Positions 8,476-17,252 of a stretch of DNA of 17,252 nt are shown piece by piece (the first letter of the stretch is position 1; each line of letters starts with the position of its first letter). The translations under genes and the position numbers were made by a program. The stretch covers positions 711,975 through 729,226 of the forward strand of contig WELB01000001.1 of the NCBI GenBank assembly GCA_009602725.1, in the 5' to 3' direction. Below the pieces are notes generated by a model. It was not told the DNA's origin, did no database searches, and saw nothing but the letters and a program-made list of their open reading frames with translations. This DNA comes from Spirogloea muscicola (taxonomy: Eukaryota; Streptophyta; Zygnematophyceae; Spirogloeales; Spirogloeaceae).

Positions 8476-11400
8476 ATGGGCCGGCCAAAGCAGCGCAGGC
8501 GTGCGCTCGGCAGTGCGGCATCGGCGGCGGCAGCGGCGGCAGCGGTGCCGCCTCTGCCGGCGGGCCTGCTCCTGGACCCTGGCATGCTCGAGGCCGCAGC
8601 CAGAAGGTGAGGAGCGCTCGCGACGCGGCGCCGGCGCATGCTGCGCAGACGTCGAGCGAACCCCCATGCCACTATGGCAGCCTCTGCTGCAGCACCAAGG
8701 GTTATTGGAAGAAGCTCCAGCTAAACCCTAATGGCCACATCCCGGTCGCCCTTGCTCCTTGCAGCTGCTCCGGCAGCAACGCTCTCGTCCTGCCGGCGGC
8801 CACCAAGCGCACCGCCTCTACGCGCAAGGTGAGCACATCGCGGCTCAGCAACAAAGCTCCAGTTGGCCAGCGTGTGTCGAGGGGTGAGAGCTGCCCTGGC
8901 GGCCCGATCAGACACGGCGCAGCACCTCGCAGCAGCAACTCTGGCTTGCAATATGCTGCCAGATAATAGCTTTGCTTTTCAAAGGCCGCAGCAGCGAGCG
9001 CCACGGCAGACCTCCACACCCACTCCCAAAGCCAAACCCAAACCCAAACCCGTACAAAACCCTAGTCGCAAAGGCTTCTTCGCCGAGGCTCACCTTCTCC
9101 TGCCGGATCGCAGGAGGCGGTTGCAGTGGCGGCGGCGGTCGCCAGAAAGACCAAGAGCCAGCTGCGGAAGCTGCGCCGGCTTCAGGTGCGAATGCCATGC
9201 CCATCGCAGTCACTGTGTCCTTTAGGCATACTCTGCTCACCTGGTAAGGCCCGAGATACTGCGCAGGGGTGCGCGGCAGCTTTTGCCAAGTGCAGCAATT
9301 GCAGAAGGAAGGGGTAAAGGTGTTAAGCTCTCTCGCGAGCAAGCTTCAGCAGAGGAACATGTACTCTGCTGAGAGTCGGCAGGGTTGCCGGTAGCAGGAG
9401 GAGAAGGAGAGCAGGCAGATGCGGAGCGCGGCCTTGGCGACCCTCCAGTCCGTTTCTCTTACCTCGAAGCTGCAGCTCAGCAAGCAAGTCGTATCTTTGC
9501 CATATGTTTTACGCTGAATTAAGTGCATGCAGTGAAACCCTAGTTCCGACGTTGTGCGCAGTAATGGTGTTCACCGAAGCTTTACGAGTGTGCCGCTCTG
9601 ATGGCACCCTGCCGCAGGGCTCACAGGTTGGACGACAGCTCTCTGCAGCTCCTGTTAGCGAGCAGCTCGCTGGGACAGGTATGGTAGTGCTGGTTTGCTC
9701 AATCACCAAGGCCCAACTTGCACCGTAGTCCTGCAAAGCTCGCAAGGGCTTCCGGTGCGGTTGACAAAGCTACCCCTCTCAAAGCATCAAGTGGCAGCAC
9801 GTGCGCTTGACATGTGAAAATGGAGGGAGTACACAGCTTTCATCAATGTGGATTGCTGGTGCGTGCTAAAAGGACACGAATCGCTTGTGGCAGGACGAGA
9901 CGATGCGGGAGCGTCTCCGCAAGGCCGTGCGATTCGAGCGTGCAGGGCTTGCGCCGCCGGATGGAGTGCCGCTGTACAAGCGGCAACACAAAGCCATCGG
10001 CAATGACAGTGACAGCGACCAGGAGTTGCAAGAGGGGCAGCACGTCGGTGGAGTCACGAGACTGGCTGTGTGCATGGACAGGGGACACCATGCAGGTACT
10101 ACTGCTCTTCAGTGTGACGACCAAAGACCGGAGGGAGACCTGCCAACGGGATTGCTCAAGCCCGCGAGCTCTTACAGGCCCGCCCCTATGAAGTCTTCTG
10201 AAAATGCTGTTGACGTCAGAGAGCCGACCCTAGCAAGCACCTCGGTTGCTGGACCGTCAGAAGAGGCAGCAGAGGCTGCTAAGCAACACATTGTTGTCGT
10301 CGAGCCCAAGAAGAGGAGAAAGAGCAAGGCCAAGAAGAGGGCAAAATTTATGCCTCAGCAAGGCGACGTCGACATTCCCCAAGCGATTGCTGGGGCCATG
10401 GAGACGGCATCGGCGAGGTGTGCAAACACTGAGGAGGAGGCTGTCCTAGCGAACGAGGAGGGCGCCACGCAAGCTGCCGGGCGAGACAATGATGCAAATG
10501 CCATGGCCACCAATGACCCGGTGGAGGGAGGCGGCACGGAAGCAGTGGACGGCGCGCTGGCATTTAGTCAGCAGGAGAAGAGCACGGCAGTTCCCGTCCA
10601 CCGGAGCTTGGAGGTACAGCGGAGCCGGTCGAAGCTGCCCATCCTGATGATGGAGCAGGAGATTATGGAGGCAATCTCGGAGAGGCCCGTTGTGATCGTT
10701 TGCGGCGAGACAGGGTGCGGGAAGACCACGCAAGTGCCTCAGGTGGTCTTTCTCAGGCATTTGCACAATCTTATTAGGTTTCACCATATAGATCTCAGCA
10801 ACATTGTATTCTTCGCAAGGGTCTTATGTGGCCTGTCTCTTTGGGACTGTCCACAGACATGTTACGAATGTTTTAACATGATTAATGTCACATTTATCCT
10901 GTGCAGTTCTTGTATGAGGCTGGCTATGGACAAGCCGCCGGGAGAGACCGAGGCATGGTTGGCGTGACACAGCCACGGCGGGTGGCTGTTCTGGCCACTG
11001 CACGTCGCGTGGCTAATGAGCTTGGTTCGACGGTGGGTGCGGCGGTAGGCTTCCAAGTTCGCCATGACCGTCACATTGGAGACACCTGCGCTATCAAATT
11101 CATGACCGACGGCATCCTCCTGCGTGAAGTTCAGGTTCACCCTGACCTCCATCCGATATGGTCTTCTTTGAATGCTTCACTATAGGCCGGTGTTGTCCGT
11201 GCCTGAGAACACTTGGCCAGCTCTAGGTTGTGGCTGTACCTCATCTTGTATCAAAAATTGACCCTACTTAGCTGATTGCTTATGTATACCCAGTGTGGCT
11301 GTGCTGCAGTCGGACTTCCTCCTGAAAAAATACTCAGTCATTGTGCTGGACGAGGCGCATGAGCGGAGCCTGAATACGGACATCCTCATTGGCCTCCTCT

Positions 11401-14400
11401 CTCGCATTGTGCCGTTGCGTCAGGTCCGAATCGTGTTTCAGGAATATATCCTTGTGGTGGCTTAAGCACGTGTTCAAGCACTAATGATTCTAGATTCAAT
11501 AAGTGTGTATCTACATGATAGCACAGTGCAAAGTGCACGTCGTAGCAGTGGCGTCTGCGCTGGACTGGCCCTCTATTGGGGTCGCCAGGCCATGGCATCG
11601 CTGCGACGAAATGAGAGTGGCACGAGAAGGAGCGCAACAGCGCGATCGGGCACTCTCTGTCCTCTGCGAGCGAATCTCTCGCAGATGGCTCGTTCCAAGC
11701 CTGCACATGTCATCTTTGCCGCCATGGCGTGCCTCTGAGTCAGATTGTCCTACACTTTGCAACTGGGATAGACAACCTAAGCCAATGACAGACAAGTACG
11801 TCGATGCCGGCACAATAGATCTAACACATGGCTTTAGTGGAGCCCTGGCATTTGCTACTCTTGACCTTTTCAGCAATATGGCGCTATTAATCTGCTTGTG
11901 TGCCTGCCTGGTATTGAGCAGAAGATGTTTGAGGAGAAGTTGGCAGCCGTGGAGAAGGACAGTGGCACCAGACAAGGTCATGGGCGGCGGCAGCAAGTGA
12001 CGCCGCTGAAGCTGGTCCTCATGAGTGCCACGCTGCGGCTGGAGGACTTTGCGGCCAACCAGCGGCTGTTCCCGACGCCCCCGCCCGTTATCGCTGTCCC
12101 TGCCAGGCAGTTCCCAGTGACCGTGCACTTCAGCCAGCGCACGGAGCTGGCCGACTACCTCGGCGCTTGCCGGAAGAAGGTCAAGGCCATCCACACGCGC
12201 CTGCCTCCTGGTGGCGTGTTGGTCTTCGTCACTGGCCAGCACGAGGTCGAGGACCTGTGCCGTACGCTGCGGCGGCTGTTCCCTTCACGCCAGCTGTGTG
12301 GCTCTGCTGGCGTGGAAGTGGGTGGTGGCGGCGGCGACGCGGAGCTGGACCGCATCTGTGGAGCAGCGGACGGGCCTGCAGAGGAGAGCAGCCGGGGTGT
12401 GACTTTTGGTGGTGAGATTGACGATGACTATGTCAGTAACCAGGAGAAGGACGTAGCTGACATAGATGATGATGAGAGCGAAACGGATGACGACGTCGGC
12501 AGGGAGGATGATGGGCGTGAAGGTGACACACTCATCCTCCAGGCTACCAACGAGCAAAGGGAAGGTCCTGACACGGTAGAAAACAAAGGGACGGAGGCAG
12601 AACTTTCCGTCACAAACGCGACTTGTGAAGAGGGGCCACCTCCAGGAGCAGCGATCCAGGAGAAGGTGCCATGGGGCATGGGTGTGGACCCCGGCGCACT
12701 GCATGTTGTGCCCCTGTACGCCGCCCTCTCGGCAAGGCAGCAGTTTCGCGCTTTTGCGCCGCCACCCGAAGGTGCGCGGCTTGTCGTCGTGGCAACCAAT
12801 GTTGCCGAGACATCGCTGACCATCCCGGGAATCAGGTGGGCTTGTCAGTCACAACATGCAATGTACCTTTTGCACAAATTTGCCACCAAGGTCTCTATGC
12901 AGTTTGGCTGAAGCTTGGGAGAGTTGGCTGATGTTACCTTGACCTTCTTGGCTTGCAAGCCTTCAAATGGACCCAAATCTTGGGGCTGCGCTACTTCAGA
13001 TATTGACAAGGCCTGTGGCAACTTGGTGTGCACAGATATGTGGTTGACAGTGGTCGCGCGAAGGTGCGGAGCTACGACCTGAAATCAGGCGTATCGCATT
13101 TCATGGTCCAGTGGATAAGCAAGGCATCTGCGAACCAGCGCGCAGGGCGTGCCGGCCGCACTGGCCCGGGGCATTGCTACCGCCTCTACTCCTCCGCACT
13201 TTACAATGACGCCTTCTCAGAGCATTCGCCTGCAGAAATCACACGTGCCCCTGTTGAGGGGGTGGTCCTTCAGATGAAAGCCATGGGTATTGACAAGGTC
13301 AGCACAAGCAACAGCCTTGGCTACATGCATTCAAGGCCTTTAGATGCTGCAGACCCAGCACAGTCCAAGTTATCTTTTGTAGCATCGATGGGCATAAGTG
13401 ACCCCGGATACAAAGTGGCATGAGTAGATGCTACGTTGCCGATGTGATTGGATTCGTTTCGCGCTGCTGCAGATCTCATTAGTATGAGCTGATTTTCAGC
13501 TACACCCTAAATCCTCTCCGATTGAATTGGTGTCTGTTGACATTTCAGGTCGCCAATTTTCCATTTCCAACCACCCCGCCCCGAGCTGCGATGCTCGAGG
13601 CGCACCACTTGCTGACGGCATTATCAGCGCTCTCACCAAGTGAGAGCCACGAGGTCACGCCCATCGGCAAAGCCATGGCTTTGTACCCAATAAGCCCAAG
13701 GAGTGCAAGGCTGCTGGTGGCAGCCATGGCTGCTGTTGCACAGGGGGTGGTGCCGGTCAGTGCAGCGGCACTGTTCCTGGCGCACGCTGTCGCAGCTGCC
13801 GCAGCTTTGAGTCTGGAAAGCCCCATGATGCGTGAGACAGGGCAACTGGCGGCTGATGACAGCAGTGCTGCCAACAGTACAGCTGTAGCTCTATCAAGGG
13901 AAAGGAAAGGGGAGTTGGCCAGCAGTAGCGGCAAGGAGAAGCCTGTGCAGGATGAGCTGAAGGCGGCAGCTGAGCAAGTGCAATGGCAGGAGCGGCGAAA
14001 GCGCAAGCGGGATGCCAGAGCAGCGCAATCTGGCTTTCGCGACTGTACTAGTGATGCTCTCACCATTGGTATGTGCACAATCAGCCCTCCAGTCCATGTA
14101 CCTGCTCAGAGCTGCATTTCTGGCTGCAAGCTGCAGAAAGTGGGAGATTGTAAAAGGCAGATAGGACGATGATTGTCACTGAGCTGCAAACAGATATTAA
14201 GTGTGGTGCAACACCCCGTAGCGCCCGTCTCGCGTATTACAGGCTCGGCTACTTGCCCAGTACTTTACTCAGATTGTTTACAGCATCTCATTCCAGGTTT
14301 TTTCCTGATTCTTGTATCGGAACGTTACATGGTGACCAGGTGTCCGTAGCTCTTACCTCCTCTCCTCCCTCCTTTGCTGCAGTCAACGCATTACACGCAT

Positions 14401-15488
14401 ATGAGGCTGCAGAACAACCAGAGGTGTTCTGCACATCGCACTTTCTGCACGCACGGCGTATGCACGAGATAGCCGCATTGCGGCGGCAGCTGGCGGCATG
14501 CGCGCTGCGGGCCGAGGCAGCTGAGCGGCGGCCATCCGTCTGGAACGCGCTGGAGGGCCTCGAGCAGGCATGGCGGGTTAGCAGCATGGACAAGGAGCGT
14601 GGAGAGGAGAGGCGAGCATCCAGTGGCAGCTGCGCTCCCCCCCGTTTGGGGGCCGTGCAGCGCACGTTGCTGCGGCGTGCTGTGCTCGCGGGATGGGCCG
14701 ACCGCATTGCTCGGCGCGTGAGGCCCAGCAGCGTCGCCAACACTGCCACGGCCGGCAGTGGCCCTCGCATGCAACGTGCGGTGCGGTACCAGGCTTGCTC
14801 GCTCCCCGAGAATGAGTTCGTGTACCTGCACCCATCAGCAAGCACGTATGCAGATGCACCGCAATACCTGGCGTATACAGACATAGTGCAGGGGGCGGCT
14901 GGCGATTCTAGTGTTGGCCGTTGCTATTTGGCGTGTACGACAGCTGTTGACCCACAGTGGCTGTCAGTTGAGGCGGCTCCGCTCTGCATTTTCTTGGCAA
15001 CTGGCGGCAGTACCCAACAACCGCAGCCAGCAACCTATGATGTGGATGCGGACCGTGTGGTCACCTGGGTGGCACCGGTGTTCGGACCACATCGTTGGGA
15101 GCTTCCGCAGCATGCTGTGGAGGAGCGCGAACCAGCGCGGCGCACTGCGGCATTTGCTGCCGCGCTCCTGAGGGGCCGTGTGCTGCCGGCTCTCAAGGCG
15201 GTGCGCTCGCACCTCTCCATTCGGCCTGAGGTGCTGCTTGCGCCAGGCGCCCACGTGCAGCGGCGCAGTGGTGAGCTGCTGGCAGCGCTGGGGGCTGCAG
15301 GCGTCACCTCACGACGCCGCCTTGCGTCCCAGTGGGCACGAGACTCTCGGTTCCTGCTCGCCGAGCTCACAGCGTGCCTACAGGGAGCTGAAGCGCGGGC
15401 GCTCTTGCAGTCAATGTGGGCTCAGCTGCTGGTGGAGGCTGGCGTGCCAGGAGTGTCGTACGAGGAGTCAAAAGCCTTGCTGCTCTAA
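8476..15488 (+). CDS. DHX37: DEAH-box RNA helicase DHX37 / Dhr1 (Ecm16), 12 exons
   Basis: Exons 8476-8606, 8765-8828, 9114-9185, 9398-9447, 9627-9678, 9894-10742, 10907-11134, 11310-11423, 11922-12835, 13036-13297, 13549-14068 and 14383-15488 keep phase to 1453 residues (human about 1157). In yeast and animals this nucleolar helicase displaces U3 snoRNA from pre-18S rRNA, stimulated by Utp14. The N-terminus carries the family block SNALVLP, a Lys/Arg-rich helix, then [10 protein letters not shown] and [18 protein letters not shown] basic patch [14 protein letters not shown] (261-274) is a likely nuclear signal. Motifs: GETGCGKT (394-401), [19 protein letters not shown] (496-499), SAT (555-557), [14 protein letters not shown] (812-825), QRAGRAGR (859-866). 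An acidic Asp/Glu insertion lies at about 685-725. From NFPFP (about 915) come the winged-helix/ratchet, OB-fold ([19 protein letters not shown]) and DHX37-type C-terminus. The start and exons 4-5 rest on phase and family match; the low-complexity part of exon 6 could hide a small intron. Confidence 0.95.
8723..8731 (+). promoter_or_regulatory. Telo-box AAACCCTAA in DHX37 intron 1
   Basis: An exact AAACCCTAA lies 34 bases before the exon 2 acceptor. In land plants this word is a known cis element in 5' regions and first introns of ribosomal protein and translation-factor genes. Its role here is inferred. Confidence 0.45.
9029..9065 (+). repeat. CCCAAA tract ending in telo-box-like word, DHX37 intron 2
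   Basis: Tandem ccaaaccc units at about 9031-9050 are followed by AAACCCTAG at 9057-9065, all inside intron 2 (8829-9113). This looks like degenerate telomere-type sequence or a telo-box cluster. Confidence 0.5.
9535..9543 (+). promoter_or_regulatory. Telo-box-like AAACCCTAG in DHX37 intron 4
   Basis: This is the third telo-box-type word within the first 1.1 kb of the gene, inside intron 4 (9448-9626). Function is inferred from the plant element only. Confidence 0.35.
13505..13511 (+). other. CCCTAAA heptamer in DHX37 intron 10
   Basis: A single plant-type telomere heptamer lies about 40 bases before the exon 11 acceptor (13548/13549). One copy can occur by chance. It is recorded because similar words recur in introns of this gene and of RPC6. 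Confidence 0.3.
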
Positions 15489-15539
15489 TACTTGTTCAGA
15501 CCGTGAAGCTCATCTGCATTAGGCGAGCAGCAGCAGGCA

Positions 15540-16364
15540 TTGTTGCAAAATAGCGGCAGGCCATTGAACATGGCGCCGATTACAATGATGGACTTTTTGC
15601 AGGTCTCCAGGTCTGCTTCATGTAACTATGTCGTCAGTAGCAGGCCAACTGTGATACTGCTGCCAATGAGAGGAGGAATTGCTTCTTACGATGATGCAAT
15701 GGCTTTGAAAGGCCAGCCTACTGAGAGACTTATGGCAGGCACAGTACACTTATTAGACTTATGGCTTTTAGGTCTCCGCACATGCAGCACTCTGGTACTT
15801 TTCATTGGGGGACAGATTACCAAGAGCAAGCTCAAGCATAGGCATGGAAGAAAAGCCCTCCGAGGAAAGCGGCTGCTGATCTTCGGTGATGGCTACTGTG
15901 CAAAGCCAGCTTCAGTGGTCATAGACGAAGTAACATTGGCAAGCAACACAAGCGGAGCTGCAATTAGGCAGCTCAAGGGCCTCTTAGTACTGCCGTGCAC
16001 AGCAGAAGTCGCATGGAGCTTAGAGAGGCAGCATCGTTGGGGCTTGAGGGGGACGAGCGGTCCATTCCTTCTGATCTGGCCTTTCAAAGGCCTCGACGCC
16101 TTCTGGAAGAGCTTACTAACTGTCACAATTATCGCTTCCTTGGGAAGAGCTGCTCCTCCTCTTTCCGACTCCTCTGGACCTTGTCATCCTTTTTGTGGGC
16201 TGGCCCTTCACAGCCCTCTGCCCCTCATCGTCTTTGGGAGAGGTCAGTTGAATGGGAGCTTACTTCGTCACAGTGATTGCCTGACATTGGACAACCTCTT
16301 TCTTTCTTTCTTTCTCTCGTCCCGCAAGCCATCATTGCCTGCTGTAGAATGCGGCTATCATTGA
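15540..16364 (+). CDS. Hypothetical open frame of 274 codons, unrecognised
   Basis: One uninterrupted frame runs from an ATG 52 bases after the DHX37 stop to a TGA at 16362-16364. I recognise no domain. The product is mixed in composition, with several hydrophobic stretches (for example LLDLWLLGL and SLLTVTIIASLG) but no clear membrane protein pattern. Codon use looks unlike the neighbouring exons: A/T-ending codons are frequent whereas DHX37 and eL38 favour G/C. It overlaps the likely DHX37 3' UTR and its last codons run through a TTTC microsatellite into the dispersed repeat. It may be a chance frame, a transposon remnant or part of a lineage-specific gene. Confidence 0.2.
   Translation: MLQNSGRPLNMAPITMMDFLQVSRSASCNYVVSSRPTVILLPMRGGIASYDDAMALKGQPTERLMAGTVHLLDLWLLGLRTCSTLVLFIGGQITKSKLKHRHGRKALRGKRLLIFGDGYCAKPASVVIDEVTLASNTSGAAIRQLKGLLVLPCTAEVAWSLERQHRWGLRGTSGPFLLIWPFKGLDAFWKSLLTVTIIASLGRAAPPLSDSSGPCHPFCGLALHSPLPLIVFGRGQLNGSLLRHSDCLTLDNLFLSFFLSSRKPSLPAVECGYH
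15621..15625 (+). terminator. TGTAA polyadenylation signal for DHX37
   Basis: TGTAAC occurs 133 bases after the DHX37 stop codon. TGTAA is the usual near-upstream polyadenylation element in chlorophyte algae, and this spacing fits a short 3' UTR. The call rests on the word and its position only. Confidence 0.5.
16296..16318 (+). repeat. TTTC microsatellite
   Basis: About five tandem copies of the tetramer (with one variant unit) sit just upstream of the second copy of the dispersed repeat. It lies within the 274-codon frame, where length change in single repeat units would shift the frame. This argues mildly against that frame being a conserved protein. Confidence 0.7.
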
Positions 16365-16605
16365 GTCTACAGCGCTCCCGGGCACTCGCGACACACCAGC
16401 GTGCTGGGCGTGCATTAGGCCAGGCAATGGCTTCCGTGGTGGTGGTCTGGCTCCTCAGCTTAGCTTGTCAGATATGTATGTGCTCACTCGAGCATATTTA
16501 GTGTCCCCCTTAGCCAGCTCATTGCCCCGTCACCAGGACATTTGTAAGGCTAGATTTGGCCTCCCTTTCTAAAGTCATGCGCACCGCGCGCCTCCTCTCC
16601 CTCTT
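16330..16605 (+). repeat. Dispersed repeat family, copy 2
   Basis: This copy matches copy 1 near the left end of the window in the same orientation and block order: LQRSRALATHQRAGRAL near 16368, SDMYVLTRAY at 16468-16500, then acatttgt and the ggcctccctttc and ccgcgcgcc block at 16558-16592. The first two blocks lie in different frames here, so an indel separates them and the copy is not an intact gene. Compared with copy 1 it lacks the roughly 415-base interruption, so it shows the more contiguous arrangement. The element class is unknown. Confidence 0.6.
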
Positions 16606-16983
16606 TCTTATGCAAGAGCTGCTTCTCGTTCCAGCCTAGCATCTCTGACCTGAGGCTGCTTAGCAGGGGTTACTGAGTGCTTCGTAGCTGCTTTGTTTCT
16701 TCGTGTGCTTGTTTTTCTTAGCGCTTCCCCTGGCCCCCTTCTCGTACTTTGTTCATTCATCTTTGGGCTGGCTTTTCCAGCCCCTATCCTCAATGGGCGA
16801 GCCCTTTCTTCTCGTTCGGACCAGCTACTATCATCACTGCCTCCTTTCCTTTCGCCCACCCCCAACCCGACCGTTGGCGCGCCCGCGCTTGCCCCCCGCG
16901 CCGCCGCCGCCGCCGCCGCGGCGGCGGCGGCGGTCCTTTCGCCCCCCGCTGCCGCCGGCTGGCGAGCTGGCGCCGACGAGCTC
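16606..16983. other. Pyrimidine-rich to GC-rich leader, no gene assigned
   Basis: This segment changes from T/C-rich sequence (16600-16860) to very GC-rich. Frame 1 on + is open from 16654 onwards without an ATG until 16984, and an ATG-started frame of 139 codons runs the other way on minus (17027-16608). Both cross the CCG/CGG hairpin and read as polyalanine there. Neither shows a family motif. Confidence 0.35.
16901..16934. repeat. CCG/CGG triplet palindrome
   Basis: A run of about six CCG triplets is followed directly by about five CGG triplets, making a near-perfect inverted repeat that could form a long GC hairpin. Either strand encodes a polyalanine run in one frame. Confidence 0.75.
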
Positions 16984-17252
16984 ATGGCCGCGCCAGGCCC
17001 CGGGGCTTCTTCGGGCGCCACGCTCAAGGCCGCGCCAGACCCTGCCCCCGCCCCTCTGGTTGCCTCGCCGCTGCCGAGTTCCCCCGGTCACCCTCGGCTG
17101 GGCAGCAGTTCCCCGTGCCTGCGCCAGCGACAGCTGCTCCTCCCGACGCTTCAAGCCCCGCGGCGGCGGCCTCGGGCGCCCCGGCCTCCTCTACCCCGGC
17201 GGGAGCCGAGCTCGTCCTCCCCTACCAAGCGCCTCCTGTCTTCACGGGCAGC
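16984..17252 (+). CDS. Partial Pro/Ala-rich open frame at window end, possible gag start
   Basis: From ATG 16984 the frame stays open to the window end. The first part reads as a Pro/Ala/Ser-rich segment (MAAPGPGASSGATLKAAPDP). From about 17095 a different + frame looks better: AGQQFPVPAPATAAPPDAS, later ELVLPYQAPPVFTGS. That last string resembles the start of Ty3/gypsy-type gag domains, where a Pro-rich leader precedes an F-x-G motif, but this is a weak resemblance. The apparent change of frame near the CCCCC run at 17081-17085 could be an indel in a decayed copy or a sequencing error. The nearby dispersed repeat fits a retroelement. A host gene with a disordered N-terminus is an equal alternative. 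Confidence 0.3.
   Translation, partial: MAAPGPGASSGATLKAAPDPAPAPLVASPLPSSPGHPRLGSSSPCLRQRQLLLPTLQAPRRRPRAPRPPLPRREPSSSSPTKRLLSSRA

Noticed and set aside
7713-8672. 319-codon minus-strand frame through the eL38 5' region
   Set aside because: It is off-frame with respect to eL38 exon 2, contains the N, and has Arg/Pro/Ala-rich content expected of GC-rich non-coding DNA, with no motif.
8271-8966. 231-codon + frame overlapping the DHX37 start
   Set aside because: Only its SGSNALVLP segment is real (exon 2). The DHX37 start at 8476 lies in a different frame and joins it by splicing.
9305-9397. Exon reading [18 protein letters not shown] as part of DHX37
   Set aside because: An in-frame TAG at 9392-9394 closes it. 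An acceptor directly after, at 9397, joins exon 3 to [13 protein letters not shown] in phase and fits the family better.
11511-12242. 243-codon minus frame opposite DHX37
   Set aside because: It is a shadow of helicase exon 9 and intron 8, with no domain of its own.
14288-14884. 198-codon minus frame opposite the DHX37 last exon
   Set aside because: The plus strand here carries conserved helicase C-terminal sequence; the minus frame is Ser/Arg/Ala-rich shadow.
1-17252. tRNA, rRNA, snoRNA or CRISPR features
   Set aside because: A visual scan for T-loop words, cloverleaf patterns and regularly spaced repeats found nothing convincing; a covariance-model search was not possible.

Overview
The window looks like nuclear DNA of a green alga, probably a trebouxiophyte-like chlorophyte. 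All four recognisable genes are split by many short GT-AG introns (about 140-510 bases) with typical donors and pyrimidine-AG acceptors. Exons are GC-rich. Plant-type telomere-repeat words (CCCTAAA, AAACCCTAA) occur in introns. One chlorophyte-style TGTAA polyadenylation word follows the last gene. No operons, ribosome binding sites, CRISPR arrays or tRNA genes were seen. The species is inferred from gene style only.

Layout: positions 1-790 hold decayed copies of a dispersed repeat family, one of them inverted. Positions 882-2405 (+, 5 exons) encode FIS1, the mitochondrial/peroxisomal fission adaptor. Positions 2406-3467 show no convincing gene. Positions 3468-6628 (+, 10 exons) encode RNA polymerase III subunit RPC6 (POLR3F/Rpc34), with its complete C-terminal four-cysteine Fe-S motif. 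Positions 6902-7855 (-, at least 4 exons, start exon unresolved) encode ribosomal protein eL38, tail-to-tail with RPC6. A very GC-rich divergent spacer follows. Positions 8476-15488 (+, 12 exons) encode the DEAH-box RNA helicase DHX37/Dhr1 (Ecm16), which acts in 18S rRNA maturation. Positions 15489-17252 hold an unexplained 274-codon open frame, a second copy of the dispersed repeat, and a proline/alanine-rich open frame running off the window that may be the start of a retroelement gag.

Three of the four genes (RPC6, eL38, DHX37) serve ribosome production or the Pol III transcription that supports it. eL38 and DHX37 are head to head. Telo-box-like words, a known element of plant translation-machinery genes, sit in early introns of RPC6 and DHX37 and, more loosely, in the spacer next to eL38. 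I saw none in FIS1. I found no clearly new biological system. The most interesting items are two stop-free introns whose length is a multiple of three (one splits the Fe-S motif of RPC6), a 23-nt terminal exon in eL38 behind a repetitive polypyrimidine tract, the telo-box pattern, the flanking repeat family, and the 274-codon orphan frame. All exon boundaries were read by eye from splice signals, phase and family similarity; no transcript data were available.
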